Assembly: GCA_964455935.1 (NCBI GenBank)
Contig: CAYVZU010000039.1
Location: 1 to 28,705 of the forward strand
Origin: CAYVZU01 sp964455935
GTDB taxonomy: Bacteria > Fibrobacterota > CAYVZU01
DNA length: 28,705 nt
Reading direction: 5' to 3'
Shown: piece by piece, positions 9,189 to 16,947 of the stretch
How positions within the stretch are numbered: position 1 is the stretch's first letter
How the letters are laid out: each line of letters opens with the position of its first letter
Made by a program: the position numbers and the translations under genes
Notes under the pieces: generated by a model
What the model saw: the letters and a program-made list of their open reading frames with translations, nothing else
Told to the model about the DNA's origin: nothing
The model's database searches: none

Positions 9189-9578
9189 ATGCAGGTTATG
9201 ACACGGTCTGCCGGCAATTTCATGATCATGGACCTAGTAGCGGCCAACGAACACGCCTCGGGGATCGACCCCGAAGAGAATTGGCCTGCCTTCGAAACCG
9301 AACTGCGAAAAAGCAGTGACGTCGTAATCAATGAAGTCTCCGCCGCAATTTCGAACGGCAACTCCAATATCGCTTTGAATCTGACCGGCGCCGAATACAT
9401 CCACAGCGGCGGAATCGGGGTTTTGGCCCAGCTTCTCGCCCGCGTTCAGCAGGCAAAAGGTCGGTTCTGCATCATAGCTCGCAATAAAAATCTGGCGGAA
9501 ATCATCGACACGGTCGGTTTGAGCGAAGCCATCGAGATCTACACAAGCGAAGATGAGTTTCTAAAAGCAAACGCCTGA
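9189..9578 (+). CDS. STAS-domain protein (anti-sigma factor antagonist-like)
   Basis: This 129-residue cytoplasmic protein has a STAS fold resembling SpoIIAA/RsbV. The strand-turn IALNLTGAEYIHSGGIGVL (residues 61-79) matches the site where family members carry D-S-S-G-L-G, and it is followed by the helix AQLLARVQQAKGRF and strand CIIARN. Here the motif is H72-S73-G74-G75: the Asp is His and the Ser usually phosphorylated by the partner anti-sigma kinase is Gly, with only S73 left. An N-terminal extension of about 35 residues precedes the domain. It starts 3 bases after the propeller gene, so co-translation is likely. No anti-sigma kinase or PP2C phosphatase is in the window. The internal ATGs at codons 4, 12 and 14 are possible alternative starts. 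Confidence 0.82.
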   Translation: MQVMTRSAGNFMIMDLVAANEHASGIDPEENWPAFETELRKSSDVVINEVSAAISNGNSNIALNLTGAEYIHSGGIGVLAQLLARVQQAKGRFCIIARNKNLAEIIDTVGLSEAIEIYTSEDEFLKANA

Positions 9579-9604
9579 CCTTTCTTCGCTTGGCCGATAA
9601 CTAT

Positions 9605-10144
9605 TTACAATTTCCGGAACAGCCGAATCAGCTTTTTGGCTTCCTGCTTTTCGCAAAGCGCAAGGGCTTTGCGCGGATCGACCTCTCGCGCTTTCTTGCC
9701 CCATTCGCGCCAAAAATTTGCGGTATGGATCTTTTTAAGAACCGGCGCCAGCAGGAGTAAAGAACTCTTGGTCGCTTTTCAGGAAGTTTCGAACTATCCA
9801 GGTTCGAAGGTTCATTGCCCTCACATTTCGAAGGTTCACAATTTCGGTGCCAAACAGGATCCGGCCTTGATAGCGAATAAAGAATAGCGCGATTCATCCC
9901 AAGTTCGGGACAGATTGCAAAGCAATTCCACACCCATGGCAAGGTCTATATTCACATGCGGGAAAACGCGCTTTGAGATGGAGCGGCGCACGCCCGGCAT
10001 CGAAGCCATAGGTCTGGCTCACTCCGCAGTTTACCCATGATCCAGGAGCTTGGCAACGTTGCGCTGGGACGAACCTTTCATGAGCCCATACACGTGCGCA
10101 TGGCATTCAATCACGTCCGTCTTCATAAACTGAGACAAGCGCAT
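9605..10144 (-). pseudogene. Frameshifted relic of an unrecognised gene of about 180 codons
   Basis: A strong Shine-Dalgarno (AAGGAGGT on the minus strand, 10152-10159) lies 7 bases before an ATG at 10144. The reading is broken into pieces in different frames: 10144-10031 (MRLSQFMKTDVIECHAHVYG..., stop after 37 codons), 10009-9836 (includes KRVFPHVNIDLAMGVELL), 9893-9735 (includes RYQGRILFGTEIVNL) and 9778-9605 (includes FWREWGKKAREVDPRK and ends KKLIRLFRKL). Each piece looks protein-like, and the order and strand are consistent, so I infer one decayed gene. I could not name the family. Two copies of TCGAAGGTTCA at 9813-9840 interrupt the middle. This accounts for most of the 704-base gap between the STAS gene and the lipoprotein gene. 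Confidence 0.5.
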
Positions 10145-10151
10145 CGCGCCT

Positions 10152-10159
10152 ACCTCCTT
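10152..10159 (-). promoter_or_regulatory. Strong ribosome binding site of the relic gene
   Basis: On the minus strand this reads AAGGAGGT, 7 bases before the ATG at 10144. It is the best Shine-Dalgarno in the window, yet the frame behind it closes after 37 codons, which supports a once-functional gene here. Confidence 0.6.
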
Positions 10160-10282
10160 ATTTGGAAGTAATAAAACTCACACTCGGCTTTGGCAAGGGT
10201 GCAGGACGGCATTGGCATGGGAAATCACCCCATTCTCCGGTTATGCACACGCCCGGCCGGTTACGGATTTATTTTGAAAAGT

Positions 10283-10786
10283 ATGCGATGGACCGCTATC
10301 CTTTTGCTCTGCCTCACCATTCTGGGATGCTTTGGCTCTGCGCAACGCCGGCAGGGAAGCCGAGCCCGGCGCTCGTGGATGGTTGCGCGGGACTATGATT
10401 ACCGGAGAGACTACCGGCTTAACGGGACCCGCCTCATGCAGACAATTGACATCTGGATGGGAACGCCCTACTGCATGGGCGGAACCTCCCGACGGTGCAT
10501 AGATTGCTCGGCTTTCGTCAAAAATGTATTTAAGAAGGTCAACGGTGCCAAGCTCCCCCGCAAGACCGCCGATCTCTACAAACTGGGACGGCCGGTGTTG
10601 CAGCGCGATCTGGCAACGGGCGACCTGGTCTTTTTCCGGATCGCCCGCAATCGGATTTCCCATGTGGGTATTTATGTCGGGAACAATCGATTCGCGCACG
10701 CAAGCACCACCGTGGGCGTGACGATCACCAGCATGAGCGACGGCTATTTTTCGAAATTCTACGCCGGCGCCAGGAGGCTTTTTTGA
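10283..10786 (+). CDS. NlpC/P60 family cell-wall peptidase, lipoprotein
   Basis: A 167-residue peptidoglycan endopeptidase-type protein. The chosen start gives a lipoprotein signal: hydrophobic AILLLCLTI and lipobox LTILGC with Cys16. The frame is open upstream to 10190 but that part is not signal-like. The NlpC/P60 catalytic residues are all present: Cys75 in CIDCSAFV, His127 in SHVGIYVGNN and His139 in RFAHAS. The domain ends at the C-terminus with no separate binding domain. It is expected to be membrane-anchored and to cleave stem-peptide bonds near D-Glu-diaminopimelate; the exact bond cannot be read. The stop codon overlaps the start of pheA (TTGA), so the two are translationally coupled. 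Confidence 0.88.
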   Translation: MRWTAILLLCLTILGCFGSAQRRQGSRARRSWMVARDYDYRRDYRLNGTRLMQTIDIWMGTPYCMGGTSRRCIDCSAFVKNVFKKVNGAKLPRKTADLYKLGRPVLQRDLATGDLVFFRIARNRISHVGIYVGNNRFAHASTTVGVTITSMSDGYFSKFYAGARRLF

Positions 10787-11628
10787 AACCCATTGTTGCT
10801 TTCCAGGGCGAGCCGGGGGCTTACAGCGAAATGGCGGCACGGGCCTTTTTTCCCGCTGCAATCAAGATCGTGCCCTGCTCCAGCTTCGAAGATGTCTTTC
10901 GCAAAGCAGACAGCAAGCCATCGCTGTACGGCATGATCCCAATCGAGAATTCACTCACGGGCAGCATACACGAGAACTATGATCTTCTCTTGAACCACAA
11001 CGCTCCGATTGTGGGCGAGATCAAGCTCCGCATTAGCCATGCGCTCCTTGCCGTACCCGGCACTTCGCTGGCCCGAATTCGAAGAGTGTATTCGCACCCT
11101 CAGGCACTGGCCCAGTGCAGAACCTTTCTGCGCAAGCTTCGCGGCGTGGAAGTGGTGCCGGCCTACGACACGGCGGGCGCCGTGAAGATGGTGCGCGAGA
11201 AAAACTGGACCGACGCGGCGGCAATCGGGTCCATGCAAGCCGCCCTTGATTACGGGATGCGGGTCCTGGCGCGAAGCATCGAAAGCAACAAGGCCAACTA
11301 CACGCGATTCCTGGTGCTTGGACGAAAGCCAATCCAGCCCCTAAAACCCTGCAAGACCTCCATTGTATTTGCCTTCAAGAACGTGCCGGGCGCTCTTTTC
11401 AAGTGCCTGGGTGTCTTTGCCATGCGCGATATCAATCTGGTAAAAATCGAGTCCCGGCCCATTCACGGAAAGCCGTGGGCCTACATGTTCTACCTGGATT
11501 TCGAAGGCCATGCCGACGAGGAACGTTCGCGCAACGCCATGAATCACCTAAAAGAAATCACCCTCTTTCTGAAAGTGCTCGGATCCTACCGGCCCGGCAG
11601 GGAAGTGGAACCAAAAATCGTGAAATAG
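10783..11628 (+). CDS. pheA: Prephenate dehydratase with ACT regulatory domain
   Basis: Converts prephenate to phenylpyruvate in phenylalanine synthesis. At 281 residues it is the stand-alone type, without a fused chorismate mutase. The catalytic part shows VAFQGEPGAYSE (5-16), MIPIENSLTGSI (51-62) and the signature NYTRF with TRF at 174-176. The ACT domain contains GALFKCLGVF (203-212) and ESRP (223-226), the phenylalanine-binding site, so feedback inhibition is expected. The start is TTG at 10783, overlapping the preceding stop as TTGA; AGGAGG at 10772-10777 fixes it. It is followed 10 bases later by rph. Confidence 0.96.
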   Translation: MKPIVAFQGEPGAYSEMAARAFFPAAIKIVPCSSFEDVFRKADSKPSLYGMIPIENSLTGSIHENYDLLLNHNAPIVGEIKLRISHALLAVPGTSLARIRRVYSHPQALAQCRTFLRKLRGVEVVPAYDTAGAVKMVREKNWTDAAAIGSMQAALDYGMRVLARSIESNKANYTRFLVLGRKPIQPLKPCKTSIVFAFKNVPGALFKCLGVFAMRDINLVKIESRPIHGKPWAYMFYLDFEGHADEERSRNAMNHLKEITLFLKVLGSYRPGREVEPKIVK

Positions 11629-11638
11629 CGAGGTCAAT

Positions 11639-12361
11639 ATGCGGCCCGATGGACGAAGCGACGACGATCAACTGCGGCCCGTCCGCATTCTGCCCGATTA
11701 CCTGCCCAGCGCGGAAGGCTCGGTTCTCATCGAAATGGGCAACACGCATGTGATCTGCGCGGTCAGCATCGAAGAAAGCGTTCCGCCGCATCGCAAGGGC
11801 ACGGGATCGGGATGGATCACCGCGGAATATTCCATGCTTCCGCGTTCCACGACCCAGCGCACACGACGCGAGCGCGGAAGTCTCCTAGGGGGCCGGACCC
11901 AGGAAATCCAGCGGCTCATCGGCCGCGCCATGCGCAGCGTTTTGAATCTTTCCGCGATCGGCGAGCGCACATTCATTCTGGACTGCGATGTGGTACGAGC
12001 CGACGGCGGCACACGCACGGCCTCGATCACCGGAGGTTTTCTGGCCCTGGCCCTGGCCGCCGACCGTATTAAACGGCAATTGGATATTCGCAAATCCATT
12101 CTGCGGCAGTACCTGGCTTCCGTGAGCGTGGGTGTTGTGGACGCTCAACCCCGCCTGGACCTGTGTTACGAAGAGGATTTTCAGGCGGAGATCGACATGA
12201 ACCTGGTTATGGTCGAGAGCGGCGAATTCGTGGAGATCCAGGGCACGGGCGAGGAGGCCACATTCAGCCGCAGCCAGCTTGACTCTCTTTTGGGACTGGG
12301 CTGGAAGGGCATTGCGGAATTGATTACGCTCCAGAAAACGATTGTGCCAAAACTGCCGTGA
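11639..12361 (+). CDS. rph: Ribonuclease PH
   Basis: A 3'-5' phosphorolytic exoribonuclease that trims tRNA 3' ends and works as a ring of dimers. The 240 residues match family length. Characteristic stretches are MRPDGRSDDDQLRPV at the N-terminus, GSGWITAEYSMLPRST (57-71), GGRTQEIQRLIGRAMR (84-99) and DCDVVRADGGTRTASITG (115-132), which includes the phosphate-binding arginines, then the acidic pair region RLDLCYEEDFQAEIDMN. GAGGT at 11630-11634 precedes the ATG. It ends the nlpC-pheA-rph run. No rdgB/NTP pyrophosphatase, a common neighbour, follows; a repeat complex begins 4 bases after the stop. Confidence 0.96.
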   Translation: MRPDGRSDDDQLRPVRILPDYLPSAEGSVLIEMGNTHVICAVSIEESVPPHRKGTGSGWITAEYSMLPRSTTQRTRRERGSLLGGRTQEIQRLIGRAMRSVLNLSAIGERTFILDCDVVRADGGTRTASITGGFLALALAADRIKRQLDIRKSILRQYLASVSVGVVDAQPRLDLCYEEDFQAEIDMNLVMVESGEFVEIQGTGEEATFSRSQLDSLLGLGWKGIAELITLQKTIVPKLP

Positions 12362-12364
12362 AGG

Positions 12365-12655
12365 CAGGGATTAGGATTCAGGGGCAAGGGGTTAGCCGGA
12401 AAAGACAAAGAAAAAAAGTAACTATTCAGCTTCCGGCAACCGTCCGCGGAAAACTGTCATTTCGACGAGTCTGCGAGGAGAAATCTTGCATTCATCAGAA
12501 AGGATTTCTCGCATTCGCTCGAAATAACAGGATGGGTTAACTAGTTACGAAAAAATCAGATGAGAATGGCATAATGAACAGTAAACCAGCATGGTTGAGA
12601 GGATGGTTCTTCGGGTTCTCGCTACCCCCCAAAACCCTATCCTCTACTCCCTTTC
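12365..12655. repeat. Intergenic repeat complex bracketed by purine/pyrimidine inverted tracts
   Basis: The 310-base gap between rph and the NAD(P)HX enzyme is non-coding. A left tract GGGATTAGGATTCAGGGG...GGGGTTAGC (12367-12395) and a right tract GCTACCCCCCAAAACCCTATCC (from 12621, continuing to 12655) are degenerate reverse complements. They frame the palindromic element at 12418-12548. The right tract runs to within about 17 bases of the next start codon. Confidence 0.6.
12418..12548 (-). mobile_element. MITE-like palindromic element, copy B (131 bp)
   Basis: Terminal inverted repeats are perfect over 7 bases: GTAACTA (12418-12424) and TAGTTAC (12542-12548). The core is a hairpin with TGTCATTTCGA (12455-12465) pairing to TCGAAATAACA (12519-12529, one mismatch) and GGAGAAATC (12478-12486) pairing to GATTTCTC (12503-12510). 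Read on the minus strand it aligns with copy A at 6570-6796, sharing CGGTTGCCGGAAGCT exactly (12442 down to 12428). This copy looks like the simpler, uninterrupted form. It has no reading frame of its own. Confidence 0.7.
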
Positions 12656-12671
12656 TAACTCCTCCTCATCC

Positions 12672-14237
12672 ATGCTAATCGCCACAACACAGCAAATCCG
12701 CAACATCGACCTGCGCACCATTAAAGACTTCGGCATTACCGGACTGCAATTGATGGAACGGGCCGGACAGGGATTGCTGCAGGCCGCATTGCGAATCCTG
12801 GGCGAACGCCGTACAGGCCGGGCAGCCATCTTCTGCGGGAAAGGGAACAATGGCGGCGATGGTTATGTACTGGCCCGCCTCTTATCCGAGAACGGCGCTA
12901 GGCCCGAATGCTTTCTTCTGGCAAAGGAATCGGAAATCAAGGGCGATGCGGCGACAAATCTTTCCTGGTTGCGAACATTGAAAATTCCGGTGCACATAAT
13001 TGAGAAGCGCCAACAGATACCAAACCTGGGCGACTACGCTTTGGTGGTGGATGCAATTTTTGGCTTTGGATTTTCCGGGGAAGTGAAGGGGATCGCGCGG
13101 GACATGATCAACGCGATCAATGCCTTCAACGGCCCGGTGCTCGCCGTCGACACGCCTTCGGGCGCGGACATGGATACGGGACTCGTTGGCGACAGTTGTG
13201 TGCGGGCCACCGAGACCGTCACGTTCGGCCTGGTCAAGGTCGGCCAAATGTTCCATCCATGCCGTCAGTACCTCGGCAAGCTGGTTTTGCACGATCTGGG
13301 ATTTCCGCCCCAAGCCGTGGAAAAAGAAAACATCTCGACCGGACTGGTGGACGCAAATTGGACCGCTCGTCACCTGCCGCCGCGAAGGCCTGACGCAAAC
13401 AAAATCGACTTTGGCCGGGTTTTGGTGGTGGCCGGCTCCCGGGGAATGACCGGCGCCGCTCTGTTGGCGGCCAAGGCGGTGTTGCGAGCCGGAGCCGGCA
13501 TGGTCGCCATTGCGGCCCCGGTCTCCGTGTTCCCGGTCCTGGCCTCGAATTTCATGGAAACCATGGTGATTGCATTGCCCGAAACAAAGGCCGGATCTCT
13601 GTCGAGCGAGGCATTTGATGCGTTGATGGAGAGGACCGAGACCTGGGCCGATGTGCTCCTGGTGGGCCCGGGAATGGGCCGCCACCGTGAGACTGCATCG
13701 CTGATCCGCAAGTTCGTATCCAAGGCGCCCAAGCCCGCCGTGCTTGACGCGGATGGCTTAAACGCGTTCCAGGAAGACTCGGCGGATCTCTGCAAGCTTC
13801 CCTGGCCCCGGATACTGACGCCGCACTGGGGCGAACTCAACCGGCTCTGGCCCGTGGAGCAGGAGCCTCACGGCAACAGAAGAATCGAATGGCTCACGGA
13901 TTTGGCGCGCAACGTAGTTCGAAACACGATGATTTTGAAGGGCGCTCCCACCCTCATCGCGGGCCAGACCGGAATATGTCAGATCTGCGCGGCAGGAAAC
14001 TCAGGCATGGCTACGGCCGGAACCGGAGATGTCCTAAGCGGCATCATTGCCGGTCTCCTGGCCCAGGGCGTCGAAGCGCTTCCGGCGGCTGCGGCGGGGG
14101 TCTATCTCCACGGACGCGCCGGAGATCTCGCCGCGCGCGATCTGAGCGAATACGCGCTGATTGCCGGGGATCTCCTCTCCTATCTGCCCAAGGCGCTGCA
14201 GGAATGCGCGCAGATTGCGGCGCCCAGGCTCGCGTAG
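12672..14237 (+). CDS. nnr: Bifunctional NAD(P)H-hydrate epimerase / ADP- or ATP-dependent NAD(P)H-hydrate dehydratase
   Basis: A metabolite-repair enzyme of 521 residues that restores hydrated NAD(P)H. The N-terminal YjeF_N epimerase half has FCGKGNNGGDGYVLA (54-68), VVDAIFGFGFSG and AVDTPSGADMDTG. The C-terminal ribokinase-like dehydratase half has VVAGSRGMTGAALLAAK (from about 253), LLVGPGMG, AVLDADGLNAF, ILTPHWGELNRL and AGTGDVLSGIIAGLL (from about 449), which contains the catalytic Asp region. The start at 12672 begins the conserved MLIATTQQIRNID; the frame is open up to 12591 but that part is low-complexity sequence from the repeat tract. There is no Shine-Dalgarno; CTCCTCCTCATCC precedes the ATG. 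It is convergent with the next gene. Confidence 0.94.
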   Translation: MLIATTQQIRNIDLRTIKDFGITGLQLMERAGQGLLQAALRILGERRTGRAAIFCGKGNNGGDGYVLARLLSENGARPECFLLAKESEIKGDAATNLSWLRTLKIPVHIIEKRQQIPNLGDYALVVDAIFGFGFSGEVKGIARDMINAINAFNGPVLAVDTPSGADMDTGLVGDSCVRATETVTFGLVKVGQMFHPCRQYLGKLVLHDLGFPPQAVEKENISTGLVDANWTARHLPPRRPDANKIDFGRVLVVAGSRGMTGAALLAAKAVLRAGAGMVAIAAPVSVFPVLASNFMETMVIALPETKAGSLSSEAFDALMERTETWADVLLVGPGMGRHRETASLIRKFVSKAPKPAVLDADGLNAFQEDSADLCKLPWPRILTPHWGELNRLWPVEQEPHGNRRIEWLTDLARNVVRNTMILKGAPTLIAGQTGICQICAAGNSGMATAGTGDVLSGIIAGLLAQGVEALPAAAAGVYLHGRAGDLAARDLSEYALIAGDLLSYLPKALQECAQIAAPRLA

Positions 14238-14265
14238 CGCACAATGCTGCGGATCAACCGCGTTC

Positions 14266-14724
14266 TCAGGACGGAATCGTGAACCAGTTCCGCAGGAGTT
14301 TCTCCAGATCGGCCTCGCGATAGTGCGAGCCCTCGACGGGGCGCAGGCCGATGCGAAGGGAAATGTTCTGGCCGTCTTCCCACGGCCACCAGGCGGCAAA
14401 AAGAATGGTCAGGCTCTTGTTATTCATCGTGAAGAGCAGCTGACCGTGGCGGATTCCAAAAATCTGGTCGGCAAGATGCCGGATCAGGACGGGCGCATCT
14501 GGGAGAGATTCGGCCACCCAGTTTTCGGCAAACTCTTTGAGCATAAACGAGTAAACTTCCTTTGATTGGCCAATGGTGAGGACCAGGCGTGAGACATGGA
14601 ACCGGTCATCCCAGTCCCAACTCAGCGACGGATGTACGTTTTCGCGCACCCGATTGCACAGTTCCTGAAATCCCGACAAATCGTTACCCGCCGCATTCGA
14701 CTGTTTGATTCTGGCTTCGTCCAT
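14266..14724 (-). CDS. Hypothetical protein (152 aa)
   Basis: I do not recognise this family. It starts MDEARIKQSNAAGNDLSG and has two aromatic/acidic stretches, HPSLSWDWDDRFHVSRL and LFAAWWPWEDGQNISLRIG, ending EKLLRNWFTIPS. It has no signal peptide or membrane helix, so it is probably cytoplasmic. The start at 14724 is supported by AGAGGGAG (minus strand) just upstream; the frame is open further up to 14916 but without a better site. It converges on the nnr gene, with 28 bases between the two stops and no clear shared terminator. Confidence 0.65.
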   Translation of the reverse strand: MDEARIKQSNAAGNDLSGFQELCNRVRENVHPSLSWDWDDRFHVSRLVLTIGQSKEVYSFMLKEFAENWVAESLPDAPVLIRHLADQIFGIRHGQLLFTMNNKSLTILFAAWWPWEDGQNISLRIGLRPVEGSHYREADLEKLLRNWFTIPS

Positions 14725-15036
14725 TCTGTCTCCCTCTTGTTGCATCGAACCTAAAAGCCGCTGTTGGCTATGGAGGTCCCGCTCACGGCGGGACAAAATC
14801 TTGATGCGGTCCCCCGAAGCGGGAAAGGATTCGCGGCACATATCGACAAGGTGATATGAGCAAGAATCCTGAAACCCTTGGCGCGCAAGAAATTGCGTGC
14901 GTGCGCCACAGACCATTGCGGTTTTTAGGTAAAGTAAATTCTCGTTTCACTTTTTTCAACAACCGCAGCCGGCAAGGCCGGAAAGTCCGGAATTATATTA
15001 TATTCATCCCCTTGCTATTTCATCCATGGAGGACCT
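14725..15036. other. Divergent intergenic region between the hypothetical gene and yebC
   Basis: This 312-base stretch contains no convincing gene. It holds a perfect 7-bp hairpin GTCCCGC/GCGGGAC (14776-14794, 5-base loop) without a T-run, a small hairpin CCGGC-AAG-GCCGG (14969-14981) and an A/T-rich block with TATATT at 14994-14999 and 14999-15004, about 35 bases before yebC. The block could be a -10 region, but I see no matching -35 box. Promoters for both flanking genes should lie here. Confidence 0.4.
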
Positions 15037-15777
15037 ATGTCTGGACACTCAAAATGGGCGACGATCAAACGTAAAAAAGGCAAGACCGATGCCGCCCGGG
15101 GCAAGCTTTTTAACAAATTTATCCGTGAGATCACGGTCGCTGCGCGCATGGGGGGCGGCGATCTTATCGCCAATGCCCGCTTGCGGCTTGCCGTGGACCG
15201 GGCCAAGGCTGCCAACATGCCGGCCAGGAACATCGATAATGCAATTGCCAAGGGCTCGGGAAAAGCCGAAGGCGTCAACTATGAAGAAAACACCTATGAA
15301 GGATATGCGCCGGGCGGGGTTGCGGTGCTGATCAACGTGCTGACAGACAACAACAACCGTACAGTGGCCGAAATCCGGCATCTTGTTTCCAAGCACGGAG
15401 GCAGCCTCGGAGAAGCCAACTGCGTCTCGTGGATGTTCAAGGCCAAGGGGCTGATCGCGGTCGAAAAAACGCTGGGTGAAGACGAGATGACGGAACTGAT
15501 TCTGGACCTTGGCGCCGAGGACATGAGTACAGAGAAGGATGCCTACGAAATCACAACCACCGTCGATAAATTCGAAAAGATAAAAACAGCCCTCGCACAA
15601 AAGGGTCTTAAAGTCACGGAAGCCAACATCACCAAAATCCCCGACAATCTCGTCAAAGTGGAAGGCGATACCGCTGGGAAAGTGCTTCGGCTTTTGGAGG
15701 CCATCGAGGATCACGACGATGTTCAAAATGTCTACGCCAACTTCGATATCGATGAAAAGGCCATGGACCAGGAATGA
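15037..15777 (+). CDS. yebC: YebC/PmpR-family protein (probable transcriptional regulator or translation factor)
   Basis: This 246-residue cytoplasmic protein has the family N-terminus MSGHSKWATIKRKKGKTDA, then GKLFNKFIREITVAARMGGG, DRAKAANMPARNIDNAI, the YEGYAPGGVAVLI strand and LVSKHGGSLGE. Members have been described as DNA-binding regulators; some relatives (TACO1-type) relieve ribosome stalling. The start is set by TGGAGGA at 15028-15033. The last codons overlap the ruvC start as ATGA, the common yebC-ruvC arrangement. It is the first gene of a coupled yebC-ruvC-ruvA unit. Confidence 0.95.
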   Translation: MSGHSKWATIKRKKGKTDAARGKLFNKFIREITVAARMGGGDLIANARLRLAVDRAKAANMPARNIDNAIAKGSGKAEGVNYEENTYEGYAPGGVAVLINVLTDNNNRTVAEIRHLVSKHGGSLGEANCVSWMFKAKGLIAVEKTLGEDEMTELILDLGAEDMSTEKDAYEITTTVDKFEKIKTALAQKGLKVTEANITKIPDNLVKVEGDTAGKVLRLLEAIEDHDDVQNVYANFDIDEKAMDQE

Positions 15778-16253
15778 GATTGCTAGGCGTTGATCCCGGA
15801 AGCCATGTCACTGGATACGGGGTCATCGACTGCGAGCCGCGGGTTTGCGCCGTGGATTACGGTTGTATCCGGCCCAGCGCAAAAGCCTCCTTCCCCAAAC
15901 GGCTGGCCGAAATCTACGACCAACTCGCCGAGTTGATCGTACGCCACCAGATCGATGCCGTTTGCGTGGAAGAAGCCTTCTATGCCAAAAATGTCAAAAC
16001 GACGCTTATTCTGGGACATGCTCGGGGTGTGATTCTTCTGGCTGCAGAAAACGCGCGCAGGGCCATTTCGGAGTATTCACCGCGCGAGATCAAGAAGTCG
16101 GTGACGGGAAACGGCGCCGCATCCAAAGAGCAGGTGCAATTTATGGTTCAGCAGATTTTGAGTTTAAAAAAACCCGTTGAACCGCTGGATTCGGCCGATG
16201 CCCTTGCCGTGGCATTGTGCCACGCCCAGCGCAGCCGTATGAAATTTGCATGA
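15774..16253 (+). CDS. ruvC: Holliday junction resolvase RuvC
   Basis: A crossover junction endodeoxyribonuclease that cuts four-way junctions delivered by RuvAB. At 159 residues it has all four acidic catalytic residues: Asp7 (GVDPGSHVTGYG), Glu66 (CVEEAFYAKN), Asp139 and Asp142 (PLDSADALAVALCH). The GHARGVILLAA and YSPREIKKSVTGNG motifs are also present. It starts inside the yebC stop (ATGA) and its own stop overlaps the ruvA start in the same way, so translation of the three is coupled. Confidence 0.97.
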   Translation: MRLLGVDPGSHVTGYGVIDCEPRVCAVDYGCIRPSAKASFPKRLAEIYDQLAELIVRHQIDAVCVEEAFYAKNVKTTLILGHARGVILLAAENARRAISEYSPREIKKSVTGNGAASKEQVQFMVQQILSLKKPVEPLDSADALAVALCHAQRSRMKFA

Positions 16254-16852
16254 TTGCTTCAATCAAAGGCACGATCCTTTCCCGGCAGCCCACGCAGGTG
16301 GTGGTTGAGGTGAGCGGAGTGGGATTCGAGGTGGGCATCTCCGTCTCGACCTACGATTTTCTGGGCGAGCCCGGGTCGGCAGCCTTCCTCTTCACCTATC
16401 TTCACGTGCGGGAAGATGCGCTTCAGCTTTACGGATTTCGCGACGAAACCGAACGCAGGCTTTTCTTGGCTCTTATCTCGATTTCGGGAATTGGCCCGCG
16501 CCTGGCCATGGGAATTCTCTCCGGGGCCGATACAGCGACGTTCTGCTCGCTTGTGCGCCAGGGAGATGTGGGACGATTAAAGAAAATACCGGGCGTGGGT
16601 CCCAAGACCGCCGAACGCGTCATTCTGGAAATGAAGGGAAAAATCGACAAAATCGCGGCGGCCTCAGAGCCGCACCTTGCGGCAGCGGCCAAACCAAAGC
16701 CCTTTGAAGAGGCGATACTGGCGCTTGTATCGCTGGGTTACCGAGAACAGGACGCGCAGTCGGCGCTGGACAGGGTTGCCCAAGACGCCGGGACCGGTCT
16801 TTCGACCGAAGAGGCAATCCGGCAGGCCCTCAAGCAACTGATGCAGGATTGA
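16250..16852 (+). CDS. ruvA: Holliday junction branch-migration protein RuvA
   Basis: RuvA tetramers hold the Holliday junction and load the RuvB motor. From the ATG at 16250 (overlapping the ruvC stop) the protein has 200 residues. Domain I is MIASIKGTILSRQPTQVVVEV. Domain II has the two helix-hairpin-helix motifs ISGIGPRLAMGIL and IPGVGPKTAERVILEMKGK. After a flexible linker comes the C-terminal RuvB-binding domain (EAILALVSLGYREQDAQSAL...EEAIRQALKQL). The frame extends upstream to 16217 inside ruvC, but MIASIKG is the family start. Confidence 0.96.
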   Translation: MIASIKGTILSRQPTQVVVEVSGVGFEVGISVSTYDFLGEPGSAAFLFTYLHVREDALQLYGFRDETERRLFLALISISGIGPRLAMGILSGADTATFCSLVRQGDVGRLKKIPGVGPKTAERVILEMKGKIDKIAAASEPHLAAAAKPKPFEEAILALVSLGYREQDAQSALDRVAQDAGTGLSTEEAIRQALKQLMQD

Positions 16853-16888
16853 CACCGGCACTCCGAACTGCCATTTTAGACAATACTG

Positions 16889-16947
16889 CCCTACCCCTCC
16901 GTCAGGGAAGTTGGGTTAGGGCCCCCGGCGAAAATGTTTTTCGCGGG
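16889..16947 (+). other. Two adjacent hairpins between ruvA and ruvB
   Basis: CCCTACCC (16889-16896) can pair with GGGTTAGGG (16913-16921) with one bulge. CCC-G-GCGAAAA (16924-16934) pairs with TTTTCGC-GGG (16938-16947) around a 3-base loop. They lie in the 178-base gap that separates ruvB from the tightly coupled yebC-ruvC-ruvA unit. They could attenuate, terminate or protect the transcript. The second stem also covers the GTG at 16947. Confidence 0.4.
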
